Source: Oscillospiraceae bacterium (GTDB taxonomy: Bacteria; Bacillota; Clostridia; Oscillospirales; Acutalibacteraceae). From it: DNA of 52,261 nt. A program made the position numbers and the translations under genes. Positions 40,267 through 48,153 of the stretch are shown in pieces; positions within the stretch are counted from its first letter, which is position 1; each line of letters begins with the position of its first letter. The notes under the pieces were generated by a model. That model did not search any database. It worked only from the letters and a program-made list of their open reading frames with translations, and had not been told where the DNA came from. The stretch spans positions 1 to 52,261 of the forward strand of contig SVPP01000018.1 of NCBI GenBank assembly GCA_015065765.1, in the 5' to 3' direction.

Positions 40267-41619
40267 CTATCCTACACTTATTTCCTCTGTGGGATTTTTT
40301 ATTATATTGGGGATTTCTTTTTTTCTGCCGAATGCAATTGCAAGAGAAATGGGACCCACTCTGCCGAGATACATTGTAACAATGATAATAATTTTTCCTG
40401 CAAGGTTCAAAGAAGATGTAAGGTTTCTCGTAAGTCCCACAGTTGCGGTTGCACTGACAGTTTCGTAAAGAATGTCAAGCAAACTTGCATCGCTTACCGC
40501 TGAGAGCAGAAGAGATGATGTGAACATTATTATAAATGACATACACATAACTGCCGTAGCTTTGCTGACGGCTTCTTTTTTTATGTTTCTGCCGAAGAGA
40601 GACACATCCTGCCTGTTTCTCACCGCTGACAGAGCAGAGGCGAATATAACAGTGATAGTCACAGTTTTTATACCGCCTGCAGTGCCCACAGGTGAACCGC
40701 CGATAAACATGAGAATCAGCGACACAAGTGAAGACGCATTTGTCAGATTTTCCTGAGGAATGGTTGCGAAGCCTGCAGTTCTCGTTGTCACTGACTGGAA
40801 GAAGGATGCCTGAATTTTGTCAAAGAGAGAAAAATCTTTGATTGTAAGAGGATTGCTGTATTCAAAAATAAAGGTAAGAACTGCACCTGCAAGAATAAAA
40901 ATAATTGTAGATGACAGTGCGATTTTGCTGTGAAGAGTAAGGTGAGAAAATTTTCTTTTTGTTTTCATTTTACCTACTCTTATCACATCCCACCAGACGA
41001 TGTAGCCTATGCCGCCCAGAATAATCAGAGATGCTGTGACAAAATTTATCACGGGATTTGTTGCATAAGAGCAAAGGCTGTCTGCAGCTATGATGTCAAT
41101 ACCTGCGTTGCAGAAAGCGGAAATTGAATTGAAAACGGAAATCCATATGCCCTTCGCACCGAAATCGGGAACAAAAACCGTCATGTAGAGAAGTGCACCG
41201 ATTCCTTCAACAATAAATGTGCCGAGAAGAACTTTTTTTATAAACCTGATAAGTCCGGAAAGTGTGTTCAGATTGAACGCGTCCTGAATGAGCATTCTGT
41301 CGGCAAGTCCCATTTTTTTGTGAAGGGAAATCATGATTCCCGACATTATGGTGATGATTCCCAGACCGCCTACCTGAATGAGAACAAGAATTACAATCTG
41401 CCCGAAAACGCTCCATGTGCTGACAGTGGGAAGTGTTACAAGACCTGTAACGCACGTGGCAGTAGTGGCAGTGAAAAGTGCGTCAATGTAGGGGACACTT
41501 TCACCATTTGCAGAACTTATGGGAAGTGAGAGAAGCAGACTTCCCGCAAATATTGCCACAAGAAAACTCAGCATGATCATCTGAGTGGTGGATAGCTTGA
41601 ACGGACGTTTTGTTTTCAT
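40267..41619 (-). CDS. KtrB/TrkH-family potassium transporter membrane subunit
   Basis: The 450-residue protein has about ten membrane helices arranged as four M1-P-M2 repeats. Pore segments with selectivity-filter glycines are visible: 'TATCVTGLVTL', 'SAFCNAGIDII', 'TRTAGFATIP' and 'TATVGLTRNL'. It takes up K+ with the KtrA-like subunit. 'GGSPVGTAGGIKT' is a conserved intramembrane stretch of the family. Downstream on the minus strand comes the regulatory subunit. Confidence 0.93.
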   Translation of the reverse strand: MKTKRPFKLSTTQMIMLSFLVAIFAGSLLLSLPISSANGESVPYIDALFTATTATCVTGLVTLPTVSTWSVFGQIVILVLIQVGGLGIITIMSGIMISLHKKMGLADRMLIQDAFNLNTLSGLIRFIKKVLLGTFIVEGIGALLYMTVFVPDFGAKGIWISVFNSISAFCNAGIDIIAADSLCSYATNPVINFVTASLIILGGIGYIVWWDVIRVGKMKTKRKFSHLTLHSKIALSSTIIFILAGAVLTFIFEYSNPLTIKDFSLFDKIQASFFQSVTTRTAGFATIPQENLTNASSLVSLILMFIGGSPVGTAGGIKTVTITVIFASALSAVRNRQDVSLFGRNIKKEAVSKATAVMCMSFIIMFTSSLLLSAVSDASLLDILYETVSATATVGLTRNLTSSLNLAGKIIIIVTMYLGRVGPISLAIAFGRKKEIPNIIKNPTEEISVG

Positions 41620-41641
41620 GGTATACCTCTTTCAGGTGAAA

Positions 41642-42742
41642 TTACAGGCAGTTAATCATGTTCAGATGTTTGGTGTAATAATCTTCAACATCAGTGTTTA
41701 CTTTGAAGAAACCGCCCTGAAGTGACATGTGGTCGCCCTGATATGTGGGCATAGTCTGCCATGTGCCTTTTTCAATATTGTTTTCATCAAAGATTTTTGA
41801 CGGGGCACTTGAGGGCGCCATAGCGGAAATTGTGTTTACAAGGCCGTCGTTTTCCTGCCAGCTTTCGTCAATTTCAAAACCGCCTCTTGTTTTGCCGATG
41901 AAAGAACCTATTTCGTCTGCACTGTCAACGAAAATAAATTCCATCTTACTCTTTATAGCACTGTATGTGCCGTTCTCGTTTTTCTCTGTTGCAGTGCAGG
42001 GAATTGAGAAATAGTAAGATTCTTTGCTTGTGTAAATAGTTTTATTAAGCTCGAGAGCATTGTCAATGTACATGTCGTATGCGGCATTGTCTTTTTCTGC
42101 TTCTGTTTCGGGAGCAGGTGACTCACCGCCTGTGTTGTAAGAAGATGTTCCGTTGTGCGGTGCAGCAAGAGATGTGAGAGAATAAATCCAGTCCTCCTTA
42201 CCGCCTGTGAAAAGAGGAGAGATTTTTTCTTTATCGGTAGCTTTCATTTCGCTTTCACTGCCTTTTGCCATGAGAGAGGCAAATACACGCATTGTAGCAC
42301 CGCCGAAGGAGTGACCTAAAAGGTTGATTTTGTTTTCGTTATCCCATTTTTCAACGAGGGCTCTGCCTGTGTAATCAGTGCCGAATCTTTCGTGTCCGCA
42401 GCGTGTGCTGTGTTCTTCACCGTAGTCAACAACTGTGCCAGTAAGCTGAGCATAAAGCTCGCATGCTCGGTCCCACGCACTTTTTGTGCCTGACACAGAT
42501 GCTGCATAGCAGTCGTATCCTTTGTCATTCAGCTTGTGGAGCAGTTCGCCGCCGAACATACCCCAATAGGGCATGATTTTGTACTGTGCATCGTAGCTGC
42601 CCCAGCCCATTAGACCGTGAACAAAAACGTAAGGATAATTGGTTTCCCACTGGGAAGTGTCAACAGTGTCTTTCTTGCATGGGAAAATGAATGAAATGAT
42701 GGTCATAATGATTGCTAAGGGAATTGATACGATTTTTGACAT
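41642..42742 (-). CDS. Secreted or anchored lipase (family I.5-like)
   Basis: ATG (complement of 42740-42742) lies eight bases after GGAGGG; the earlier ATG overlaps that site. After a hydrophobic N-terminus ending Phe-Ile-Phe-Pro-Cys, the protein reads 'YPYVFVHGLMGWGSYD' (oxyanion loop) and Gly-His-Ser-Phe-Gly-Gly (nucleophile elbow). 'SLAAPHNGT' follows, then 'ENDGLVNTISAMAP' (catalytic Asp) and Gly-Asp-His-Met (catalytic His). This is the plan of staphylococcal/Geobacillus I.5 lipases, which bind Zn and Ca. It likely hydrolyses lipids outside the membrane. Confidence 0.85.
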   Translation of the reverse strand: MSKIVSIPLAIIMTIISFIFPCKKDTVDTSQWETNYPYVFVHGLMGWGSYDAQYKIMPYWGMFGGELLHKLNDKGYDCYAASVSGTKSAWDRACELYAQLTGTVVDYGEEHSTRCGHERFGTDYTGRALVEKWDNENKINLLGHSFGGATMRVFASLMAKGSESEMKATDKEKISPLFTGGKEDWIYSLTSLAAPHNGTSSYNTGGESPAPETEAEKDNAAYDMYIDNALELNKTIYTSKESYYFSIPCTATEKNENGTYSAIKSKMEFIFVDSADEIGSFIGKTRGGFEIDESWQENDGLVNTISAMAPSSAPSKIFDENNIEKGTWQTMPTYQGDHMSLQGGFFKVNTDVEDYYTKHLNMINCL

Positions 42743-42778
42743 AATTTTTCTGCCCTCCATTTACTTTTTGATTAATTT

Positions 42779-42807
42779 ATTATACAATATACATACAGAT
42801 ATTGCAA
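42779..42807 (-). promoter_or_regulatory. Promoter of the lipase gene
   Basis: On the minus strand TTGCAA (42802-42807) and TATAAT (42779-42784) are separated by 17 bases. Confidence 0.7.
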
Positions 42808-42819
42808 GTAAAAAGGTGA

Positions 42820-43680
42820 GTGTTGTTTTTGTATTATTCAATGATATTGATTGCCGTTGTGATGTTCGGTTTTCAGTTTTTCCTGAACAATGACTATGAG
42901 AAGAAAAACGGCAGCGGTTTTTTGCAGTCGATGGTGTTTATTTTCGGCTCAAGCCTTGTGGGACTTCCGGTGCTGTGGGCGATAAACTCGTTTAAATTTG
43001 AGTTTACGTGGTATACGTTCTTCCTGGCAACTGTAACGGCACTTAATATGATGGCGTGTCTCTTCTGCGGTCAGAAAGCACTTGCAAGAATAAACCTGTC
43101 ATTGTATTCGATTTTTTCAATGCTCGGCGGAATGCTTCTGCCCTTCTTCGCAGGAATTCTCTTTTATGAAGAAAAACTGACACCCGGAAAAATTCTCTGT
43201 TTTGTTATTGTAACAGCGGCATTGTTTTTTACCTTTGAAAAAGGTCAGAGCAAAAAAGGCTTTATATATTATGCGGGAATTTTTGTTTTCAACGGCATGT
43301 CAGGTGTGCTTTCAAAGATTTTTCAGGAAAGTACATACGAAAAAACAAGTGCCGCAGGCTATTCTGTTCTCAGTGCACTTATGACGGTGCTGATTACAGG
43401 TGCGATAATCCTTTTCAATCTGAAAAAAGTGGAGCTTCCCTCAAAAAAATCATATGTGAGCCTTGTAGGTGCAGGGCTTCTCAATAAAGTTGCAAACTAT
43501 CTTTTGCTTATTGCTCTTTCACAGGTTCCTGCATCTGTTCAGTATCCCATGGTCACAGGCGGCACTATGATAGTTTCAACAATTCTCGGCTTCTTTACAC
43601 CCAATAAACCTAAAAAGAAAGAAATTATTTCACTTGTTCTGTCATTCATCGGACTTATGATGTTGGTTGTATTTCCGTAA
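42820..43680 (+). CDS. EamA/DMT-superfamily transporter
   Basis: The protein of about 286 residues consists of ten predicted membrane helices in two similar halves, the EamA layout, with 'SIFSMLGGMLLPFFAGILFYEE' closing the first half and 'VPASVQYPMVTGGTMIVSTILGFF' in the second. It probably exports or exchanges a small metabolite or sugar. The start is uncertain among GTG 42820, TTG 42823 and TTG 42829, all after AAAAGG. It is followed 13 bases later by a small membrane protein. Confidence 0.8.
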   Translation: MLFLYYSMILIAVVMFGFQFFLNNDYEKKNGSGFLQSMVFIFGSSLVGLPVLWAINSFKFEFTWYTFFLATVTALNMMACLFCGQKALARINLSLYSIFSMLGGMLLPFFAGILFYEEKLTPGKILCFVIVTAALFFTFEKGQSKKGFIYYAGIFVFNGMSGVLSKIFQESTYEKTSAAGYSVLSALMTVLITGAIILFNLKKVELPSKKSYVSLVGAGLLNKVANYLLLIALSQVPASVQYPMVTGGTMIVSTILGFFTPNKPKKKEIISLVLSFIGLMMLVVFP

Positions 43681-43693
43681 AGGAGTTGATTTT

Positions 43694-44095
43694 ATGATGT
43701 TGTATTTACCGGTTATTATCTTTGCAGTAACAGGTATTGTTTTTGTTGTAAGCGGCATTTTGCCTATAGTAAAAGTGCATAGCTGTAAAATTCCCGTGAA
43801 AGCATATCTGATGGAAAAAACACGTGAGAGAATGGGTCGAGGTACTGTCCTTTCTTGTACATTCAGTTTCAGATATGAGGGCAAGGATTACTATACAAAG
43901 TCAAGTCTCGGTATTACGGGAAAAGTACATGACAGTCTTTATATCGGAAATGAATACACAATTTATCTTAACGAGAAAAATCCGAGAATTTTTGTTCTTG
44001 AAAGGAAACTTTTTGCAGCTCCGTTTATTATGATTTTCTTCGGAGTTTTCTGCTTTACGTTGGCAGCACTTTTCTATTTCGCGATCATTGCATAA
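43694..44095 (+). CDS. DUF3592-like membrane protein
   Basis: Start ATG 43694 follows AAAGGAG. The 133-residue protein has one helix at each end (about 4-26 and 107-130) around an extracytoplasmic-type beta domain: 'CTFSFRYEGKDYYTKSSLG' and 'NEYTIYLNEKNPRIFVLE', as in DUF3592 proteins. Function unknown. The position after the transporter suggests co-transcription. Confidence 0.7.
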   Translation: MMLYLPVIIFAVTGIVFVVSGILPIVKVHSCKIPVKAYLMEKTRERMGRGTVLSCTFSFRYEGKDYYTKSSLGITGKVHDSLYIGNEYTIYLNEKNPRIFVLERKLFAAPFIMIFFGVFCFTLAALFYFAIIA

Positions 44096-44114
44096 AAAAT
44101 ACCATAAATCAGAA

Positions 44115-44154
44115 AATGCGACAGAAGTTTTTGCTTCTGCCGCATTGTTTTTTT
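44115..44154 (+). terminator. Terminator after the DUF3592-like gene
   Basis: Thirteen-base arms (44115-44127/44134-44146, one mismatch) are followed by GTTTTTTT. Confidence 0.8.
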
Positions 44155-44193
44155 GTAAATTATAATTTATCTGTATTTTTAAAATAACTGTTC

Positions 44194-44366
44194 GTAGGGC
44201 TCGGCGTCCCCGACGAGCCGTCAGGTTATGCGTGAATTTGCGGACGGTCAACGATGCCCGTCCCTACGGTAAATCATTACAATATGAATTGCACCTTATG
44301 GTGCATGAATTGTTTCCTTTGAAAACATTTTAATCGCGTCGCAGACCCGACATTCTGCATTCTGCA
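44194..44366 (+). repeat. Dispersed intergenic repeat, full copy B
   Basis: Same orientation and block order as the copy at 39391. Its first hairpin reads GGCTCG/CGAGCC where copy A has GGTTCG/CGAACC, so both sides of one base pair changed together. It fills the gap between the DUF3592-like gene terminator and bioY. Confidence 0.85.
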
Positions 44367-44370
44367 CTAT

Positions 44371-44904
44371 TTAAACCTTTATCGCATTTTTAAGTCTCTT
44401 TCCCACTGTCGATGCGAGAACGCACATCAGTATGTCACCCGGCAGTGTGAGCAGGAAACAGTAAATGAAAAGATTTTTGATTTCAATCTGATTCCCGAGA
44501 TACAGTGTGCTGATAAGATAATAGTAAACAATTCCGACAGCATAAACGGCTATCATTCCTGCAAGGGAAGATAAAAGAAAGTTTTTGTAGTTGCATTTTT
44601 TCTCTGCAAGCTTTCCTGTGATGAAAACGGAAAGAATGAAGCCGACAATGTAACCGAATGAAGGCTTGAGAACATAGGAAAGACCTCCGCCCTCGGCAAA
44701 AACAGGAATTCCTGTAAGACCGATAAAAACATAAACCGCCACAGACAGAAAGCCTTTTCGGCTGCCGAGAATCAGTCCTGCAAGAGAGACAAAAAGTGTT
44801 TGCAATGTTATGGGCAGAAGGGGAGTGGGAATTTTTATGTAAGCAGATGCACACATAAGTGCAGTGAACAACGCACAAAGACACATTTCTTTTGTTCTTT
44901 TCAT
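44371..44904 (-). CDS. bioY: Biotin transporter substrate-binding component BioY
   Basis: The 177-residue protein has six membrane helices and the BioY marks 'IKIPTPLLPITLQTLFVSLAGLILG', 'AVYVFIGLTGIPVFAEGGG' and 'PSFGYIVGFILS'. It captures biotin as the S component of an ECF transporter or works alone. GGAGGAG precedes the ATG. No ECF A/T components or biotin genes adjoin, so it would use shared ECF units. No clear BirA operator is seen by its promoter. Confidence 0.93.
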   Translation of the reverse strand: MKRTKEMCLCALFTALMCASAYIKIPTPLLPITLQTLFVSLAGLILGSRKGFLSVAVYVFIGLTGIPVFAEGGGLSYVLKPSFGYIVGFILSVFITGKLAEKKCNYKNFLLSSLAGMIAVYAVGIVYYYLISTLYLGNQIEIKNLFIYCFLLTLPGDILMCVLASTVGKRLKNAIKV

Positions 44905-44927
44905 TTTTCTCCTCCTTCCTCTTCAGA

Positions 44928-44956
44928 ATTTTACAGAAACTATACGAAAAAGTCAA
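44928..44956 (-). promoter_or_regulatory. Promoter of bioY
   Basis: Minus-strand TTGACT (complement of 44951-44956) and TAAAAT (complement of 44928-44933), 17 bases apart. Confidence 0.75.
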
Positions 44957-44966
44957 GTGATTGCGA

Positions 44967-44994
44967 TTGACATTTTTACTCTCAGTGATATAAT
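44967..44994 (+). promoter_or_regulatory. Promoter of the 45 kb metallophosphoesterase gene
   Basis: TTGACA (44967-44972) and TATAAT (44989-44994), 16 bases apart, diverging from the bioY promoter. Confidence 0.75.
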
Positions 44995-45039
44995 AAAACT
45001 AATAATCAGACACCTGTTGTGTCAAGGAGGTTATGAAAA

Positions 45040-46173
45040 ATGGAAGGATTTTTTGTATCTTTAGGAGCTTTTTTTATGTCGCTGTGGACGGTGCTCACAT
45101 CTTTTCTGCCTATCGGAAGTATCAGATTCACAACTGAGCCCTCAGTCTTTGATTGCGGTAATGAATACTATGCTGTAGTCTGGGCGACTTCTGCAAAGGG
45201 CAGCGGTTGTGTGAAATATACATACAACGGTGAGGAAAAGACGGTTTGGGATGAATCAGCAGGTATAATCAAAACTGACGATACCGTTCATTCTGTTTTA
45301 GTTCCCAAGGAAGAGCTTCAGGGCAATAAATACAAAGTAGTTTCACAGTATGTAGGCTACAAATTCGGATATAATGCAGGCAGAGGCAAAACAATTGAAA
45401 GTAAGGAATATTCATTCGGCGGAATCTCCAAGGATGACGGCATTAAATTCCTTTCAATTTCCGACATTCATTATATGGAAAAGGAAATGAAAAAGTCACT
45501 TGAATATTTCGCAGACGAAAAGCCTGATTTTGTTGTAATGCTTGGCGATATTACTTCAACTCTCGAAACAAAATCACAGTTTACAGACTATTTTCTCAAG
45601 GATGCTGCGTACCTGAGCAAGAGTGAGATACCCATTGTTTACACAAGAGGTAACCACGAAACAAGAGGGGAATTCGGTGCAGAGCTGATTGACTATCTGC
45701 CTACAGAAACAGATAATTTCTATTACACCTTTGACTTCGGCTCACTTGGTGCCGTAGTTCTTGATTCCGGCGAGGATAAGGAAGATTCCCACCCTGAATA
45801 TGACGGACTTGTCAACTTTGAAGAATACAGAGAGAAGGAATATAACTGGCTGACAAGCCTTGAAAAGAGCGAGTTCGAAAACAGCCGCTATAAGCTTGTT
45901 TTCAGTCACGACCCGAAAATCACTGACTATTTCGGTAAGGATTGGACGAAGCCTCTGAAAGACCTTGAAATGGATTTGATAATCGGAGGTCATCATCATA
46001 AATCAGAGTTTATTGAGGCAGAGGGTGAAATTCCCGTTTTCATCGATTGCGGAAAAGACACGGGGGAAATCTGGGCAGCATCAATGGTAACTCTGGAAAA
46101 TGATACAATCCGCATGCTTACAATCGACAACAACGGCAACACGCTTCTTGATAAAACAATTTCAACCAAATAA
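45040..46173 (+). CDS. Exported metallophosphoesterase with N-terminal fibronectin-like domain
   Basis: The 377-residue protein begins with a hydrophobic segment (about 1-27), then a beta-sandwich region (about 28-125) like that before purple acid phosphatases. The phosphoesterase domain carries Ser-Asp-Ile-His, Leu-Gly-Asp-Ile, Arg-Gly-Asn-His-Glu, Ser-His-Asp-Pro and Gly-Gly-His-His-His motifs, supplying the two-metal site. The Gly-Asn-His-Glu form, rather than Gly-Asn-His-Asp, is common in the purple acid phosphatase group. It is followed 12 bases later by a secreted protein of unknown type. Confidence 0.82.
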   Translation: MEGFFVSLGAFFMSLWTVLTSFLPIGSIRFTTEPSVFDCGNEYYAVVWATSAKGSGCVKYTYNGEEKTVWDESAGIIKTDDTVHSVLVPKEELQGNKYKVVSQYVGYKFGYNAGRGKTIESKEYSFGGISKDDGIKFLSISDIHYMEKEMKKSLEYFADEKPDFVVMLGDITSTLETKSQFTDYFLKDAAYLSKSEIPIVYTRGNHETRGEFGAELIDYLPTETDNFYYTFDFGSLGAVVLDSGEDKEDSHPEYDGLVNFEEYREKEYNWLTSLEKSEFENSRYKLVFSHDPKITDYFGKDWTKPLKDLEMDLIIGGHHHKSEFIEAEGEIPVFIDCGKDTGEIWAASMVTLENDTIRMLTIDNNGNTLLDKTISTK

Positions 46174-46185
46174 GGAAGAACAGTG

Positions 46186-47586
46186 ATGAATTTTATAAAT
46201 AAGATTTTAAGCTTTATTCTGGCAGTAATTACCTTTATTTTTCCGTGTTTGGGCGAAACACCCGAGACACCTGAAAATACTGAAAATGACCCTCAGTATG
46301 TGGTTTTCATGGTTACGAACATTCACTATTTTGACCTTGAGCCTTATGTCAAGGAAATGGTTGAGCTTCACGGAGAAATTGACCCTGAATCCAAAAGAAT
46401 GTATGCATTCGGTGTTGTAGGACCTATGTGCCTTACTCAGTCTGTTGAGCAGATGAATGAGGAAGTAAACCACGTTTTCTCCCTTGCTGAAAAATATAAT
46501 GTGCCTGTCTTTTTTCAGATGGACGATTGCACAAACTACGCAACGCATTTCGGCGAAGATGCCACAATTGACGATGAGGGCAACAAGTTTTACGATAATC
46601 CGCAGATGTGCGAATGGATAGCATTCCCCGAAGATGGTGAAGAATGGGGCGGTCAGTCCTACGGCATGCTTCCCCGATGGCATTGTGACTGGAGCGGTGT
46701 ACCTTTTGCCACAAAGGGCGGATTCCCTTGCTATAATTCTCCGGAATATCTTGCATGGTATTCAAATCAGGTAAAGGAAGGCTTCATAAAGCCTCTCATG
46801 GAAAACTACACAAGACTTAAAAATGAGGGCAAAGCTTATCTCTTTGCAGGTGTGAATACAGGCTGGGAAACTCAGATTCCCGATTACACAGGCAGTGATT
46901 ATGCTTCAATGGAAGATTTTGAAAGAAATCAGTACGGCATGCACGCTCTTCACAATCTGGGCTATGACGAAGAAAGTCTCAGGAAGGAAGCGTCAAAAAG
47001 GCTGATGAGCACCGAAGAGCTGACGAAAGAGCTTCTCTACGGTGTCCTTGCAGATTACATTGAGTTTACATGTAAAATGTTTTTCGATGCAGGAATTGAA
47101 AAACATAAAATTTTCTCTCACATAGTTTCTCTTTCATCTTCCACAGGTGAATTCAGCACAACAAGACCGCCTGTATGGGTTTGCATCAATGATTACTGCA
47201 CACCGGGCTGGACAATGAGCCCGAAAACCTGTCCCTATGACCTTGAAATTATCAACATGACTCTTGCAAAATACGGCATCAATGAATACGCAAACGCAGA
47301 AGGCTATGCTCATTATGATAACGAGGAAACCCTGAGAGAATATTTTAAAGAAAGTCTTTTAGGTAACGCAAAGCTTGTGACAGTTTTCGGATATGATCAG
47401 GAAACAGGTCCTTACGGCTATGTGAAGAGCGAGGATTTCTACTATGTAAAGGTAGTAAAAGAGTGGATGTCTTACTCTCTCGGCAAAGATTATCAGTGGA
47501 CAGAAAGACCGTCAATTATTGAAATTTACGGTGGTCCTGATTGGTTCATTGACCTGAAAATCAAAATAAAATATCTTTTTAAATAA
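46186..47586 (+). CDS. Secreted protein of unknown function, possible TIM-barrel hydrolase
   Basis: ATG 46186 follows GGAAG. The 466-residue protein starts with a hydrophobic segment (to about 22) ending Phe-Ile-Phe-Pro-Cys, then an acidic/Pro/Thr linker. The body has alternating helix and strand stretches, Trp-rich loops ('EEWGGQSYGMLPRWHCDW') and acidic residues at strand ends ('PVFFQMDDC', 'YLFAGVNTGWET'), as in glycoside hydrolase barrels. I do not recognise a family. Translation is probably linked to the phosphoesterase upstream, parallel to the GH-phosphoesterase pair at 9.4-12.4 kb. Confidence 0.6.
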   Translation: MNFINKILSFILAVITFIFPCLGETPETPENTENDPQYVVFMVTNIHYFDLEPYVKEMVELHGEIDPESKRMYAFGVVGPMCLTQSVEQMNEEVNHVFSLAEKYNVPVFFQMDDCTNYATHFGEDATIDDEGNKFYDNPQMCEWIAFPEDGEEWGGQSYGMLPRWHCDWSGVPFATKGGFPCYNSPEYLAWYSNQVKEGFIKPLMENYTRLKNEGKAYLFAGVNTGWETQIPDYTGSDYASMEDFERNQYGMHALHNLGYDEESLRKEASKRLMSTEELTKELLYGVLADYIEFTCKMFFDAGIEKHKIFSHIVSLSSSTGEFSTTRPPVWVCINDYCTPGWTMSPKTCPYDLEIINMTLAKYGINEYANAEGYAHYDNEETLREYFKESLLGNAKLVTVFGYDQETGPYGYVKSEDFYYVKVVKEWMSYSLGKDYQWTERPSIIEIYGGPDWFIDLKIKIKYLFK

Positions 47587-47589
47587 ATG

Positions 47590-47625
47590 ATAACCGTACA
47601 GAAAAATTTTTCTGTACGGTTATTT
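47590..47625 (+). terminator. Perfect long palindrome terminator
   Basis: ATAACCGTACAGAAAAA and its exact complement form a palindrome directly after the stop at 47586, with T-rich sequence downstream. Confidence 0.8.
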
Positions 47626-47760
47626 ATACATTTAAGGGTGTTGAAAAATAAAATTTAATTTTTTCTCTTTTTTTCTTTATGAAATTCACATTGAAAATTA
47701 ATTTTTATTTTACTATTATTTTCCTGTAAAGGTTTTTGCGTCTGAGAAGACATTCGTAAA

Positions 47761-47783
47761 AAACAAAAACTCCCTTTCGGGAG
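47761..47783 (-). terminator. Terminator of the small XRE gene
   Basis: CTCCC (47770-47774) and GGGAG (47779-47783) with a four-base loop are followed on the minus strand by TTTTTGTTT. Confidence 0.7.
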
Positions 47784-47790
47784 CGTATGT

Positions 47791-48015
47791 TTAATCTCTT
47801 TCTTTCGGCGGATAGGGTGTTTGCTCATCTGTCAGGTCCATGAGGAAATCAAGACTTGTTTTGTAATAATCAGCAAGAATCTGAAGATTTTCTGTCGTGG
47901 GGAGCAACTCTCCGCACTCATATTTTGACAGTGTGCTCTGGCTGATGCCTGTATCCATCTGAACTTTGAGCTGAGTATAATCTTTAGTCACTCTTATCAG
48001 TTTAATGTTTTTCAC
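47791..48015 (-). CDS. Small XRE-family regulator
   Basis: GTG start (complement of 48013-48015) eight bases after AAGGGGG. The 74 residues form one XRE helix-turn-helix ('ISQSTLSKYECGELLPT', then 'LADYYKTSLDFLMDLTDE'). It diverges from the surface-protein gene at 48154, and a 9-base inverted repeat overlaps that gene's promoter, so it probably controls the surface block and perhaps itself. A ligand domain is absent. Confidence 0.82.
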   Translation of the reverse strand: MKNIKLIRVTKDYTQLKVQMDTGISQSTLSKYECGELLPTTENLQILADYYKTSLDFLMDLTDEQTPYPPKERD

Positions 48016-48068
48016 AGGAAAAACCCCCTTGATTTATATCTTATATTCAAATTGTACATAAAATAGTC

Positions 48069-48117
48069 TTGACAATAATAATTTGTTTGAATATAATATT
48101 CATAACAGGAATATTAT
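48069..48117 (+). promoter_or_regulatory. Promoter with overlapping inverted-repeat operator upstream of the surface protein
   Basis: TTGACA (48069-48074), 17 bases, TATAAT (48092-48097). ATAATATTC (48093-48101) and GAATATTAT (48109-48117) form an inverted repeat covering the -10 box and the start of transcription, well placed for repression by the divergent XRE protein. Confidence 0.7.
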
Positions 48118-48153
48118 GCCTATAAAAAGAAAATAAATTCAGGAGTGATAAAA

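Noticed and set aside
39391..44366. Repeats as CRISPR arrays
   Set aside because: The copies are about 175 bases long, kilobases apart, and contain internal hairpins rather than short repeats with unique spacers.
44905..45039. BirA operator between bioY and the phosphoesterase gene
   Set aside because: No TTGTTAAC-type inverted repeat is present; only ordinary divergent promoters are seen.
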